Notes: a model not told the origin generated them from the sequence alone. A stretch of DNA of 64,000 nt from Lachnospiraceae bacterium A4 (GCA_000403215.2 KE159560.1:186591-250590); one strand, 5' to 3'; numbered from the stretch's first letter, positions 52,312 through 61,844 are shown. Numbers and translations: made by a program.

Positions 52312-53424
52312 TTAGGAATAAAACTGTTGGATTTTGTCGATTCTGGCTGTCATATTCTGTAGCAGCATATCCAATACCGTAATTGCTGTCATAGCCTCCA
52401 CTACAACCACAGCTCTCGGCACAATTACAGGGTCGTGCCTGCCCTTAATCTGAATCGTAATCTCCTCCCCGTCCCTGTTTACCGTTTCCTGTTGCTGGAA
52501 AATAGATGGTGTCGGCTTGAAATAGGCTCTCAGCACAAGTTCAGAACCATCACTGATGCCTCCTAAAACGCCTCCTGCATGATTGGTAGCCTTGGTTACG
52601 GCAGCGCCGTTCATACGGAAACTGTCATTGTTTGTCGAGCCGTTTGCAGAAGCAGCCCGAATGCCGTCACCGATTTCAAAGGCTTTGACAGCGCCAATCG
52701 ACAGGATTGCTTTTGCAAGATTGGCGTCCAGCTTCTCAAATACAGGCTCTCCTATACCGGCAGGCAGATTTTCGACACGGCAGGCAACAACACCGCCAGC
52801 GGAATCCAACCGCTCCATACATTCCTCGAGATATTTTTCCGCTTTGGCGGAAGCTTCCTTGTCCGGCATTCCTGTCGGGTTTTTTCTTGCCTCCTCCAGA
52901 TCAAGCTGGTCTATGGGGCACTGCGGGTTTGGAAGCTCGATGGCGCCGATTGCCTGCGTGTAGGCAGTGACAGTGATGCCAAGCGCTGCCAGCAGCTTTG
53001 CGGCAATGGCGCCTGCCGCGACGCGCCCGATCGTCTCGCGCCCGGAGGAGCGCCCGCCGCCGCGGTAGTCCCGAAAACCGTATTTCTGGTCAAAGGTGTA
53101 GTCTGCGTGCCCGGGGCGGTAGTAGGAGGCAATCTCACTGTAGTCTGCCGACCGTTGCGATGTATTGCGCACAAGCATGGATATGGGCGTTCCGGTCGTT
53201 TTTCCCTCAAAAATACCAGACAAAATTTCGACACTGTCCGCCTCCTTTCGCTGCGTCGCGTAGCGTGACGCGCCGGGCTTTCTCCTGTCGAGATAGGTCT
53301 GAATATCCGCCTCGCTCAATGAAAGGCCTGCGGGACAGCCATCGACGACAACGCCGATGCCCGAACCGTGGGACTCGCCCCAAGTGGTAATTTGAAATAT
53401 ATTTCCGAATGTAGATCCTGACAT
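52312..53424 (-). CDS. aroC: chorismate synthase
   Basis: 370 residues from ATG 53424, with AAGGAG nine bases upstream. Typical motifs: TWGESHGSGIGVVVDGCPAG near the N-terminus, KPGASRYATQRKEADSVEIL, RGGGRSSGRETIGRVAAGAI, and GGISDGSELVLRAYFKPTPS. It converts EPSP to chorismate using reduced FMN, the last common step of aromatic amino-acid synthesis. Monocistronic with its own promoter region facing the VanY-like gene. Confidence 0.96.
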   Translation of the reverse strand: MSGSTFGNIFQITTWGESHGSGIGVVVDGCPAGLSLSEADIQTYLDRRKPGASRYATQRKEADSVEILSGIFEGKTTGTPISMLVRNTSQRSADYSEIASYYRPGHADYTFDQKYGFRDYRGGGRSSGRETIGRVAAGAIAAKLLAALGITVTAYTQAIGAIELPNPQCPIDQLDLEEARKNPTGMPDKEASAKAEKYLEECMERLDSAGGVVACRVENLPAGIGEPVFEKLDANLAKAILSIGAVKAFEIGDGIRAASANGSTNNDSFRMNGAAVTKATNHAGGVLGGISDGSELVLRAYFKPTPSIFQQQETVNRDGEEITIQIKGRHDPVIVPRAVVVVEAMTAITVLDMLLQNMTARIDKIQQFYS

Positions 53425-53723
53425 GATACTGTTCTCCTTTTTTATTCGCATTTTTTTATTAGGGTATTTGTTGGACATTGTGCATAATCACTATTTTTTG
53501 CATGTACTCTAAGATATTATAATTGCAAATCCTTTAAAAATCAAGAAATAGCAGAATAGCAGATTATTTAATAACAGATTATTTTTAAAAAATTTTACTT
53601 GATTTATGTAATATAATGATGCAAAATAAAAAATAGTGTGTTATGATTAAATTGTATAATTATGTATTGTGCAGAATACATTTGTCATATGGACAGGACT
53701 TCACGACAAATTGGAGATGGGAC
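53425..53723. promoter_or_regulatory. divergent AT-rich promoter region, aroC / VanY-like gene
   Basis: About 300 bp, extremely AT-rich, no gene. TTGCATG and TATAAT-like words are frequent, so individual promoters cannot be assigned with confidence. No hairpin or repeat of note was seen. Confidence 0.35.
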
Positions 53724-54761
53724 ATGATGAAAAAGACATGGAAAGATAATCTGGCAGCAAGAATGAAACAGCAGGTTAAACGGCATAAGCGGCTGAAAAA
53801 GCCGATTACAATAGTTATGCTTCTCGTTACTTTATTCTATAACATAGGTGTTTATATAGAATACAATACGAAGCGTTTTGCAAGTGTTTTGGTTATTTTG
53901 ATATTTTTTGTGATCAGCAGCAGTTTTTCCTTCCTGCCGGCGTTGGAGCGTATCGACACGGCATATGAGTCAGAATGGGCAGAGATACAGGATAGCTACG
54001 AATATGTTCCGACAATGTTCCATATCTCAGAGGACGCACTGGATGATAATGATGTACTGGCAGGGTATGACAACGAAGAACTCGACGTGTCAGCCGAGGA
54101 TATTGACCAGTATTCACTGGACGATATCTTGGAGGCAAACGAGGTGCGCAAGGGAACGCGCCGTGCAGAGTCTGCCAAGACTGCCCGCCTGTCAAAAGAT
54201 GACTGGCAGTTGGTGCTGGTAAACAAGCAGCATCCCGTGCCGGAGGATTATACCTTTACACTCGGAAAAATTAAGGGGTCCATGAAATGTGACGAGCGGA
54301 TTATTGACGATCTGATGGACATGATGCAGGCTGCAAAGAAGGACGGCATCAAATTAGTCGTCTGTTCTCCTTACAGGGATTACAACCGTCAGACGGTACT
54401 TTTTAACCGGAAAATTGACTATTATATGGAAAAGGGACATTCTTATATGGAGGCATACAAGTTTGCCTCCATGACTGTGACTGTTCCCGGTGCGAGCGAG
54501 CATCAGATTGGGCTGGCTTTGGATATTGTATGTACGACCTACGCGGGACTAGAGATCGGATTTGGCGAGACGGCAGCAGGAAAGTGGCTCAAAGAGCATT
54601 GTGATGAATATGGCTTTATCCTTCGGTATCCAGAGGGAAAAGAATATATTACAGGCATTCAGTATGAGCCATGGCATTTTCGCTATGTGGGGAAGGAGGC
54701 CGCTTCTCAGATTATGGACCGCGGCATCACACTAGAAGAGTTTCTTGAGGAGTTGGAATAG
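53724..54761 (+). CDS. VanY-type D,D-carboxypeptidase (LAS family), membrane-anchored
   Basis: 345 residues from ATG 53724 (GGAG upstream). A basic N-terminus and two close hydrophobic stretches (TIVMLLVTLFYNIGVYI; ASVLVILIFFVISSSFSFL) anchor it. The peptidase domain at ~195-335 has the zinc ligands in SEHQIGLALDIV and EPWHFRYVG. It trims D-Ala from peptidoglycan stem peptides outside the membrane. Ends one base before tgt, so cotranscribed. Confidence 0.9.
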   Translation: MMKKTWKDNLAARMKQQVKRHKRLKKPITIVMLLVTLFYNIGVYIEYNTKRFASVLVILIFFVISSSFSFLPALERIDTAYESEWAEIQDSYEYVPTMFHISEDALDDNDVLAGYDNEELDVSAEDIDQYSLDDILEANEVRKGTRRAESAKTARLSKDDWQLVLVNKQHPVPEDYTFTLGKIKGSMKCDERIIDDLMDMMQAAKKDGIKLVVCSPYRDYNRQTVLFNRKIDYYMEKGHSYMEAYKFASMTVTVPGASEHQIGLALDIVCTTYAGLEIGFGETAAGKWLKEHCDEYGFILRYPEGKEYITGIQYEPWHFRYVGKEAASQIMDRGITLEEFLEELE

Positions 54762-55898
54762 ATGTATAAAATATTAAAACAAGAGGGGCGCGCCAAGCGC
54801 GCAGAAGTGACAACCGTTCATGGCACGATTCAGACGCCGGTGTTTATGAATGTAGGCACCGTGGCGGCAATCAAAGGTGCGGTATCGACAGCAGACTTAG
54901 AGGAAATTGGCACACAGGTGGAGTTGTCAAACACATACCATCTCCATGTCAGAACGGGCGATGAAGCGATTAAGAAATTAGGCGGATTGCACAAGTTTAT
55001 GTCATGGAACAAACCGATTTTGACAGACTCCGGCGGATTTCAGGTGTTTTCGCTCGCCGGACTTCGCAAAATTAAAGAGGAGGGTGTCTGTTTTCATTCG
55101 CATATAGACGGCAGAAAAATTTTTATGGGACCGGAGGAGAGTATGCGGATCCAGTCCAATCTTGCCTCCACGATCGCGATGGCATTTGACGAGTGCCCGC
55201 CCAGCAAGGCAGACAGACAGTATGTCGAAAATTCTGTCGCGCGCACAACGCGCTGGCTTGTGCGGTGTCAGGTAGAGATGCAGCGGCTGAATGCACAGGA
55301 GGATACCATCAATAAAAATCAGATGTTATTTGGAATTAATCAGGGGGCAGTCTATGCAGACCTTCGAATCGACCATGCAAAGCGGATTTCAGAGCTGGAT
55401 TTAGATGGTTATGCAGTCGGCGGGCTGGCTGTCGGAGAGACACATGAAGAGATGTATTATATTTTGGAGGAGACGGTTCCGTATCTGCCGAAAGACAAGC
55501 CGACTTATCTGATGGGCGTAGGAACCCCCGCAAATATTCTGGAAGGCGTAGAGCGCGGCATTGACTTTTTTGACTGTGTGTATCCCACCAGAAACGGACG
55601 TCATGGACATTTATACACAAACCAAGGCAAAATCAATCTGTTTAATGCCAAGTATGAACTGGATACCAGACCGATTGAGGAGGGATGTGGCTGTCCTGCG
55701 TGCCGCAGATATTCGAGAGCCTATATCCGCCATCTGTTAAAGGCGAAAGAAATGCTTGGTTTGCGGCTCTGCGTACTGCACAATCTGTATTTTTATAATA
55801 CCATGATGACCGAGATTCGGGATGCGCTTGATGCGGGGGAGTTTGCCGCATACAAAAAGCGCAAACTGGAAGGCATGGCGGCGAATGGAATGAAATGA
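54762..55898 (+). CDS. tgt: queuine tRNA-ribosyltransferase
   Basis: 378 residues. Base-exchange active site with DSGGFQVFSL and FDECPPS, the nucleophile region DCVYPTRNGRHGHLYT and the zinc site GCGCPACRRYSRAYIRHL plus a later His (CVLHNLYF). It exchanges guanine for preQ1 in GUN-anticodon tRNAs. The usual downstream partner yajC is separated here by one AT-rich gene. Confidence 0.96.
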   Translation: MYKILKQEGRAKRAEVTTVHGTIQTPVFMNVGTVAAIKGAVSTADLEEIGTQVELSNTYHLHVRTGDEAIKKLGGLHKFMSWNKPILTDSGGFQVFSLAGLRKIKEEGVCFHSHIDGRKIFMGPEESMRIQSNLASTIAMAFDECPPSKADRQYVENSVARTTRWLVRCQVEMQRLNAQEDTINKNQMLFGINQGAVYADLRIDHAKRISELDLDGYAVGGLAVGETHEEMYYILEETVPYLPKDKPTYLMGVGTPANILEGVERGIDFFDCVYPTRNGRHGHLYTNQGKINLFNAKYELDTRPIEEGCGCPACRRYSRAYIRHLLKAKEMLGLRLCVLHNLYFYNTMMTEIRDALDAGEFAAYKKRKLEGMAANGMK

Positions 55899-56863
55899 AA
55901 GAGTATGAATTGTTGACAAAAGTAATTGTCAGCAGTATGATAGCGATTATTGTTTTTTTGCCAATTATCCTTACTGCGATATTAAGAAAGAAGAAAGACC
56001 CATTAAAAAAATATACATCTGGTCTGGTATTATATCTTTCAACACAACATCTGTTTATTGGATTATTGGGATCTGTAGTAGGTTATATTTTTACATTAAT
56101 AGGAATCTATGGATGTGATTTAGGATCAGATATTTATTTTCTTTTCATATTTATAGTGTTAGCTTTGGCAGGAACATATATTTGCATATGTTGTATGCTT
56201 GAAGTTATCATACTGGAGTTAGATTCATTGACGATAGTTAGCCCGATGCGACCCGAAAATAAAATATATTTTTACGAATTGTCACATATACGTTATTATG
56301 AGAACAGAACATTAAATTATTATTTGTCTACAAAAAAGATCTTGGAGGGATATATCAATACTAAAAAAGTTTTCAGCATTGATGAAGGTTTCAGTGGCTT
56401 CTTTATTTTATATTACTTATTAGTAAACGCAGGAAAAATAGAAAAAACTCAGATAAAAGAAGAATTTGTTGTTACAGAACAACCCAGCAATATGTTGAGA
56501 AATTTTTTTGGTGTAGTATTTTTTGGCAGCATGTTAGTCGCAGCAGTAGTTTTTAGAGATGAAGTGGACAGAATAAGCTGCTTAATTATTTTGGGGTTCT
56601 TTTTACTCTTTATCTCGGTATTAATAAGAGCATTATTGTGGAAGATAACTGTTACATACAGCACGTTGCATATCAGGGGATTTTGTGGTCAGGTAAGTCT
56701 TTGCAGTATTTGTGATATTACTACAGTTATTGAAGAGCAAAATTATATTACACTATATTCAGGAAAAAGAAAGGTTGTAAAAGTTTGCAAAGATTATAAA
56801 AACTTTGAGTTGCTGCAAAACCGTCTTGAAAATGAAAATATAATGTTTTATCGTACTTATTGA
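55895..56863 (+). CDS. AT-rich membrane protein inserted between tgt and yajC
   Basis: 322 residues, overlapping the tgt stop by 4 bp (ATGA). The two halves share a plan: two hydrophobic segments, then a soluble beta-rich stretch (LTIVSPMRPENKIYFYELSH; LHIRGFCGQVSLCSICDITT) resembling PH-like or DUF6560-type domains. Base composition is clearly more AT-rich than tgt or yajC on either side, suggesting transfer. The function is unknown. Confidence 0.72.
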   Translation: MKEYELLTKVIVSSMIAIIVFLPIILTAILRKKKDPLKKYTSGLVLYLSTQHLFIGLLGSVVGYIFTLIGIYGCDLGSDIYFLFIFIVLALAGTYICICCMLEVIILELDSLTIVSPMRPENKIYFYELSHIRYYENRTLNYYLSTKKILEGYINTKKVFSIDEGFSGFFILYYLLVNAGKIEKTQIKEEFVVTEQPSNMLRNFFGVVFFGSMLVAAVVFRDEVDRISCLIILGFFLLFISVLIRALLWKITVTYSTLHIRGFCGQVSLCSICDITTVIEEQNYITLYSGKRKVVKVCKDYKNFELLQNRLENENIMFYRTY

Positions 56864-56974
56864 AATACATCTTTATAAATATTTTACTTGAAGTATTGGA
56901 AAATATTGTGTATGATATATACTATGTGTTTGACTGTTTACAGACAGCGCCAAACGGCAATATAGGAGGAATAA

Positions 56975-57304
56975 TTGAAGATGAATTTATTGTTGGCAGA
57001 AGCAGATGTGGCGGCTGGACAAGGGGCTGCAAGTATGATATCACTGGTTGTCATGGTGGTATTTTGGTTTGGAATCATGTATTTTCTGATGATTCGTCCT
57101 CAGAGAAAAGAGCAGAAAAAGAAGGCTGCTCTGGTCAATTCGGTGGAGGTAGGCGACAGTATCTTGACTACCAGCGGTTTTTACGGCATTGTGATTGATG
57201 TCACAGACGAGGATGTGATTGTAGAGTTCGGCAACAACAAGAACTGCCGTATTCCTATGAAAAAGGTGGCAATCGAGCAGGTTGAGAAGCCAGACAGCGA
57301 ATAA
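56975..57304 (+). CDS. yajC: preprotein translocase subunit YajC
   Basis: 109 residues. TTG 56975 is chosen since AGGAGG (56964-56969) is five bases upstream; ATG 56981 would be eleven bases away. One membrane helix (SMISLVVMVVFWFGIMYFLM), the hallmark IRPQRKEQKKK, then LVNSVEVGDSILTTSGFYGI and a short cytoplasmic domain. It is an accessory subunit of the Sec-DF complex. Confidence 0.93.
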   Translation: MKMNLLLAEADVAAGQGAASMISLVVMVVFWFGIMYFLMIRPQRKEQKKKAALVNSVEVGDSILTTSGFYGIVIDVTDEDVIVEFGNNKNCRIPMKKVAIEQVEKPDSE

Positions 57305-57319
57305 TACGAGCTTAAAAGG

Positions 57320-57346
57320 TCTCCTGAGTGAATCAGGGGATTTTTT
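57320..57346 (+). terminator. terminator of yajC
   Basis: TCTCCTGA / TCAGGGGA stem with one wobble pair, a GTGAA loop and six T. Confidence 0.75.
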
Positions 57347-57419
57347 ATCATGAAACAAATTATTTTGACAGATTTTGTAGAGAAATGTACAGAGGTCTGG
57401 CTGTTGCATGGAGGGTTGT

Positions 57420-57956
57420 ATGGAAACAGTTGATGGGCAGATTTTACTTTTTATTCAGGAACATATACGAAATGCAGTGGGCGATGTATTTTTTGGAGGA
57501 ATCACACATTTGGGCGATGCAGGCATCTTCTGGATTGTGCTGACGCTCGTGCTGCTGTGCTTTAAGCAGACAAGGAGAGCTGGCATCTTTTCAGCGAGTG
57601 CCCTGCTTGGCTCTCTGATTATCAATAATATGCTCTTAAAAAATCTGATTGGCAGAGTCCGTCCCTATGAGGTGGTGACAGGGCTGCAATGCATCGTTGC
57701 CCCCGCGGTGGACGCGTCCTTTCCATCAGGACATACGGGCGCCAGCTTTGCCTCCGCGGTATCAATGTATGGGGAACTGCCAAAAAAATATGCCGTGTTC
57801 CTGATCATACTGGCAGCGCTGATTGCCTTTTCCAGACTGTATGTCGGGATTCATTATCCGACAGATGTGCTGGGCGGTCTGGTGACAGGTGTTGCTATAG
57901 GACTGCTTGCCAGAAAGCTTGGAAATAAAATAGTTGGGTTTATTTTCCCGCAATAG
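57420..57956 (+). CDS. PAP2-family membrane phosphatase
   Basis: 178 residues from ATG 57420 (GGAGGG upstream). The three PAP2 signatures are present: KNLIGRVRP, FPSGHTGASFAS and SRLYVGIHYPTDVLGG. Five to six membrane helices. It dephosphorylates lipid phosphates such as undecaprenyl pyrophosphate or phosphatidic acid on the outer face. Monocistronic. Confidence 0.93.
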   Translation: METVDGQILLFIQEHIRNAVGDVFFGGITHLGDAGIFWIVLTLVLLCFKQTRRAGIFSASALLGSLIINNMLLKNLIGRVRPYEVVTGLQCIVAPAVDASFPSGHTGASFASAVSMYGELPKKYAVFLIILAALIAFSRLYVGIHYPTDVLGGLVTGVAIGLLARKLGNKIVGFIFPQ

Positions 57957-58079
57957 TTCTCCGCACTTTAAAGTTGCGCGATTCAGAAAAATAGCACATA
58001 TGGATTGGTGGCAGTTTGTCGGAAAATATACTATACTGATCATGCGGCGCGGCGCAGGAATAGGAAAGGAGAATATTTT

Positions 58080-58748
58080 ATGAGCTTTGGAAAAAATCTA
58101 CAGTTTTTAAGACATCTGAGAGGAAATATGACACAGGAGGAGTTGGCTGAAAAAATGAATATCAGCCGTCAGACTGTATCGAAATGGGAGTTGGAGACCG
58201 CGCAGCCCGAAATGGACAAGGCGATTGAGCTTTGCAATCTTTTTCAATGCACGCTGGACAACTTGTTTCGTGAGGATATGGTGGTTTGTGGCGAAGCGTA
58301 TTCCAATCTGCGTGTCGAGACTGTCCCCGCTTTCCGCTATATAAAACACGCCGTTATAAGCTCTGTCCCGGAGGGGGACGCGATTGACAGAGTATTTTCC
58401 ATTGCCCGCAGCTGCGGCGTAGAAAAGCCTCGTGTCATCGGCTGGGACTTTCCAAAGGTGTCGCAGGAGCAGATTAATGTTTTCAATATGCACGGTTATG
58501 AAGCGGCATGGATACTTCCTGACGGAGTTGTTCCTCCTGACATTGAAATATATGAGCAGGCAGCGCACAAGTATGCGGCAATACACATTGAAAAGCCCTT
58601 TGAAAATCCTTTTGTAACCATTCCAAACGCCTACAAAACGCTTATGGAGTATATGCGCGTAAATGGTCTGGAACACACGGAAAAAGATGTTATTCCCTGC
58701 TTTGAAACGGATGGGGAGAGTATGGATGTTTATATTGCTTGTAAGTAA
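58080..58748 (+). CDS. XRE regulator fused to a GyrI-like effector domain
   Basis: 222 residues from ATG 58080 (AAAGGAG upstream). HTH at residues ~5-60 (MTQEELAEKMNISRQTVSKW). The C-terminal ~150 residues match the GyrI-like/AraC effector-binding fold (VETVPAFRYIKHAVISSVPE; YEAAWILPDGVVPPDIEIYE; YAAIHIEKPF; IPCFETDGESMDVYIACK). Such domains bind hydrophobic drugs or small molecules, so it may be a drug-responsive regulator. Confidence 0.88.
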   Translation: MSFGKNLQFLRHLRGNMTQEELAEKMNISRQTVSKWELETAQPEMDKAIELCNLFQCTLDNLFREDMVVCGEAYSNLRVETVPAFRYIKHAVISSVPEGDAIDRVFSIARSCGVEKPRVIGWDFPKVSQEQINVFNMHGYEAAWILPDGVVPPDIEIYEQAAHKYAAIHIEKPFENPFVTIPNAYKTLMEYMRVNGLEHTEKDVIPCFETDGESMDVYIACK

Positions 58749-58798
58749 CACATATATGAATATTTATATATAAGGAATACGAACAAGATCTCAATCAT

Positions 58799-58854
58799 AG
58801 TTTTCAAAATCTATAAAAATGTTAAACTTTTTATAGATTTTGAAAACTTTTTTT
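58799..58854 (+). terminator. long-stem terminator
   Basis: Perfect 21-bp arms (58799-58819 and 58828-58848) with an 8-nt loop, followed by a run of T to 58854. Likely terminates the XRE gene and insulates the sigma-factor operon. Confidence 0.88.
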
Positions 58855-58946
58855 CGGTGTCAGGACAATATATACATGCAAGGGCAAATCTTTGCAAGTT
58901 GGCGAGTCGATAAATCAACTTGAAGAAAGAAGGAGGGACGGCTGCG

Positions 58947-59486
58947 ATGAATCATGACGAATTTGAGCGGTTTGTCCTGAAGTTTGGAAAAGACATTCTG
59001 CAATTTTGCCGAATGACGGCTGGAAATGCGGAAAATGGGGACGAACTGTATCAGGACACGATGCTCAAGCTGCTGGAGAAAAAGAAAAGACTGGACTCCA
59101 TGCAGAATACAAAGAGTTACGCTTTATCCACTTCAATTTATTTATGGAAAAATAAGAAGAAAAAATATGCAAACAGGATGAGGCTGGTTCCGATTGACAG
59201 CATGGATGAGATGTCTGATGAGGGACATGAAGTTTCTGGTCATGACAATGAAGTATCACCAGAACACATTGTATTGCAGCAAAGTGAGGTGGATATGATT
59301 CAGGGATTTGTGGCATCTCTGCCTGAAAAGTACAGAATCCCAATCTATTTGTATTATTCAGCAGATATGCAGATCAATGAGGTATCTAAGATTCTTGGAC
59401 TGCCGGAAGGAACCGTCAAAAGCCGAATGCGGAAAGCAAAGCAACAGTTAAAGGAAAAATTGGAGGCGATAGGATATGACAGATGA
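58947..59486 (+). CDS. RNA polymerase sigma-70 family factor (ECF-like)
   Basis: 179 residues from ATG 58947, behind GAAGGAGGG. Region 2 (ILQFCRMTAGNAENGDELYQ and DTMLKLLEKKKRL) and region 4 (LPEKYRIPIYLYYSADMQIN; KILGLPEGTVKSRMRKAKQQ) are present without regions 1 or 3. It pairs with the DUF4179 gene that overlaps its end by 11 bp, so the pair probably forms a sigma/anti-sigma switch reading an envelope signal. Confidence 0.92.
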   Translation: MNHDEFERFVLKFGKDILQFCRMTAGNAENGDELYQDTMLKLLEKKKRLDSMQNTKSYALSTSIYLWKNKKKKYANRMRLVPIDSMDEMSDEGHEVSGHDNEVSPEHIVLQQSEVDMIQGFVASLPEKYRIPIYLYYSADMQINEVSKILGLPEGTVKSRMRKAKQQLKEKLEAIGYDR

Positions 59487-60558
59487 AAAATTGGATCAAA
59501 TCTTAAAGCAGGCCCTTGCTCCTGAAATAAGTGACGCGGAAATTCAGATACATAGAAGGAGGAAGGATAAAATGAAGATATTAGGCAAACTAGGAAGAGG
59601 TGTGGCTGCGGCAGTGGCTGCGGCGGTTATTGGAACCCTTGGAATGGGATATTTGAATCCGGCGCTGGCAGCAAAGCTTCCGCTGATTGGAAATATTTTT
59701 GAGAAGGTTGAGGAGGATGCCATATATTCTGGTGACTATACGGATAAGAAAATTGTCCTGACAAATGAGGATCATGCGGGAAATTTGAATACTTCAGATT
59801 ATACTGTATCGGATCAAGGTATCACACTGACAGCATCAGAAGTTTATTGTGATGGATATTCTATATTTCTCACAGTAAATATTGAGTCGGAAGATGCAGA
59901 TTTTACGCACATTCCCAGACATTACACTGGCATGAATGCTGCTGATAACCGAACTGCCGCGGGATTTTATATAGACGGAACATGGAGCGTGAATGGAACT
60001 TCCCCAGAATGGATCGAAAATACGTTTGACGGCGAGGTGATTGACAGCAATACATTTGCAGGTATGCTGAAGATAGATCTAGCAAAGAAATATACAGGCA
60101 GCGGCGAACTGAACTTAAATGTAGACGGTCTTGGTTATGATGATGACAGGATGCTTGACGGCGAGGAAATATCCGCATCTCACTGGACAGATGGCAGCTG
60201 GAATATTGTCATTCCGTTTGAGATAAACGCAGCAGATGTAAAAACAATTGAAGTGGGCGATAAAAAGGGAAATATTACGCTTGAAGATGTAGTGGTATCT
60301 CCATATCAGGTAATTGTCCATGCTGGGTGGTCTTATGAGCCCTGCTCTACAATTTGCTTTAATCAGGATGGGGAAATGCTTCACCCAGACATGGAAATGG
60401 CAGGCAGAGCCGTATTTGCTGTTCAGGGGAAAGAGATAAAAACCTTGTATGTCTACATTTTTGACAATCCTGATGACTGGTCTTTGATGGCGCAGGAAGG
60501 AATGAACAGCAGCATTGCGGACAGGGCTGTCATTTCAAAGGAAATTTATGTAGAGTAA
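59476..60558 (+). CDS. DUF4179-type putative anti-sigma factor
   Basis: 360 residues. A ~35-residue cytoplasmic N-terminus (MTDEKLDQILKQALAPEISD) likely contacts the sigma factor. One membrane helix follows (VAAAVAAAVIGTLGMGYLNP), and then a DUF4179 extracellular domain beginning AAKLPLIGNIFEKVEEDAIY. The C-terminal domain is beta-rich. Overlap with the sigma gene by 11 bp indicates coupled synthesis. No protease motif is seen, so release would need a separate factor. Confidence 0.88.
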   Translation: MTDEKLDQILKQALAPEISDAEIQIHRRRKDKMKILGKLGRGVAAAVAAAVIGTLGMGYLNPALAAKLPLIGNIFEKVEEDAIYSGDYTDKKIVLTNEDHAGNLNTSDYTVSDQGITLTASEVYCDGYSIFLTVNIESEDADFTHIPRHYTGMNAADNRTAAGFYIDGTWSVNGTSPEWIENTFDGEVIDSNTFAGMLKIDLAKKYTGSGELNLNVDGLGYDDDRMLDGEEISASHWTDGSWNIVIPFEINAADVKTIEVGDKKGNITLEDVVVSPYQVIVHAGWSYEPCSTICFNQDGEMLHPDMEMAGRAVFAVQGKEIKTLYVYIFDNPDDWSLMAQEGMNSSIADRAVISKEIYVE

Positions 60559-60613
60559 GCGGGCAAAATTTTTAAAGCAGTCTATGATACTGAAAAGAAT
60601 GAAATAGTAAGGC

Positions 60614-60654
60614 AGAAAAGCGTTTGTTGGAAGCAAAACAATGAACGCTTTTCT
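60614..60654 (+). terminator. terminator of the sigma/anti-sigma operon
   Basis: AGAAAAGCGTT (60614-60624) and AACGCTTTTCT (60644-60654) form an 11-bp stem; an inner TGTT/AACA pairing closes the loop. The T-run is interrupted. The rest of 60559-60774 holds no gene that I can support. Confidence 0.6.
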
Positions 60655-60774
60655 TAGGTTGCGATCAAAACAAATTGGTGTTAGTATATAAGTGGAACAG
60701 TCTGAACACCAGAACGCCTGCGGATACAGATCTGACAATGGAAGAAGCGGCGGAAGCCGGAAAGGATATACAAC

Positions 60775-61356
60775 ATGATTACGAACATGGTCGCTGAAAA
60801 AGATGGTTATTGGATACGGCTGGCAAAAGCAGAGGATGTAACAAATTACTATGAACAGAATTATTGCCCATTAGATAAGGAAGTGGCACGCTTAACAGGT
60901 TGTAAAGAAGAATTTACGAAAGAAGAAATAACTTCCTTTTTTCTAAAATCCATTGGTGAAGATGACAGATATTTCTTTTTGATCATAGCACCAGACGGGA
61001 AAATTATCGGCGAAAGTGTAATTAACGAAATTGATTGGGATTTGCGTTGTGCTAATTTCCGCATTGGTCTTTACCACATGACTGAGCGCGGAAAAGGGAT
61101 TGGCACTTGGGCAACGGAAGTAACCCGTGATTTTGCATTTGAAGAATTAAAACTACATCGTTTAGCGCTGGATGTATATTCGTTTAATCCAAGCGCAGAA
61201 AAGGTATATTTAAAAGCTGGTTTTAAGCGGGAAGGTGTTTTGAGAGATGCTATTATGGACGGTGATAAGTATGCAGATGATATCTTGATGTCAATTTTAG
61301 AAGATGAGTGGAGAGCGTTAAAGACCGATCGGAATACGGAGGGTGATCTGCAATGA
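60775..61356 (+). CDS. GNAT N-acetyltransferase, RimJ/RimL type
   Basis: 193 residues. YWIRLAKAEDVTNYYEQNYC at the N-terminus, ESVINEIDWDLRCANFRIGL, the acetyl-CoA loop MTERGKGIGTWATEVTRDFA and SFNPSAEKVYLKAGFKREGV are RimL-like. GGAAAGG lies 8 bp before the ATG. The stop overlaps the next start by 4 bp. The acceptor is unknown. Confidence 0.9.
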   Translation: MITNMVAEKDGYWIRLAKAEDVTNYYEQNYCPLDKEVARLTGCKEEFTKEEITSFFLKSIGEDDRYFFLIIAPDGKIIGESVINEIDWDLRCANFRIGLYHMTERGKGIGTWATEVTRDFAFEELKLHRLALDVYSFNPSAEKVYLKAGFKREGVLRDAIMDGDKYADDILMSILEDEWRALKTDRNTEGDLQ

Positions 61357-61844
61357 CAAAACAAATAGAAAATTACATAGCGGAAAATTTAACGGATAGG
61401 GCGCAGCAAACGGCACTGGAGTTTACGAATTATTTAAGGGCGAATGAATTGGAAATAGTGAAAGATCAGGGATATTGGAAAGACAAAATCTATTATCTGA
61501 TAAAATTTAGGAATGAGTGTGTATGTTTTATTGCGATTAAAGACCCCGATGAACCGAAAAATCTTTGGACGGTATGGTCTGACGACAGCAAAGCATACGA
61601 AGCTTCTGATGTGGAAGAAGAGATAAAGAATATTGCTTGGAACTATGTAGATCACTGCGGCAAATGCGGTTCATGCGGAGGCGGCAAACACAAAGTAGTG
61701 TTTGGAAAGCACTTTGACAGCGTGTGTGGCTGTACTTTCCGAGTTGATAATCCGACGGCATTCGACCTGCCTTTTTTGAAAAAGATGGTTGAGCTGCGGA
61801 AAAATGAAATATTGAACAATGTTCAAAATGCAACGATATGTTAA
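61353..61844 (+). CDS. hypothetical protein with Cys-rich centre
   Basis: 163 residues, translationally coupled to the GNAT gene (ATGA overlap). The middle holds CGKCGSCGGGKHK and later CGCTF, a likely zinc or iron site. The N-terminal half resembles small DUF-type alpha/beta proteins (YYLIKFRNECVCFIAIKDPD). No named family is recognised. GNAT pairing hints at a modified-protein or antibiotic context only weakly. Confidence 0.65.
   Translation: MTKQIENYIAENLTDRAQQTALEFTNYLRANELEIVKDQGYWKDKIYYLIKFRNECVCFIAIKDPDEPKNLWTVWSDDSKAYEASDVEEEIKNIAWNYVDHCGKCGSCGGGKHKVVFGKHFDSVCGCTFRVDNPTAFDLPFLKKMVELRKNEILNNVQNATIC

Noticed and set aside
53498-53640. Assigning specific promoters in the aroC/VanY intergenic DNA
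   Set aside because: The region is so AT-rich that many TATAAT-like words occur by chance; none has a well-spaced -35 that stands out.
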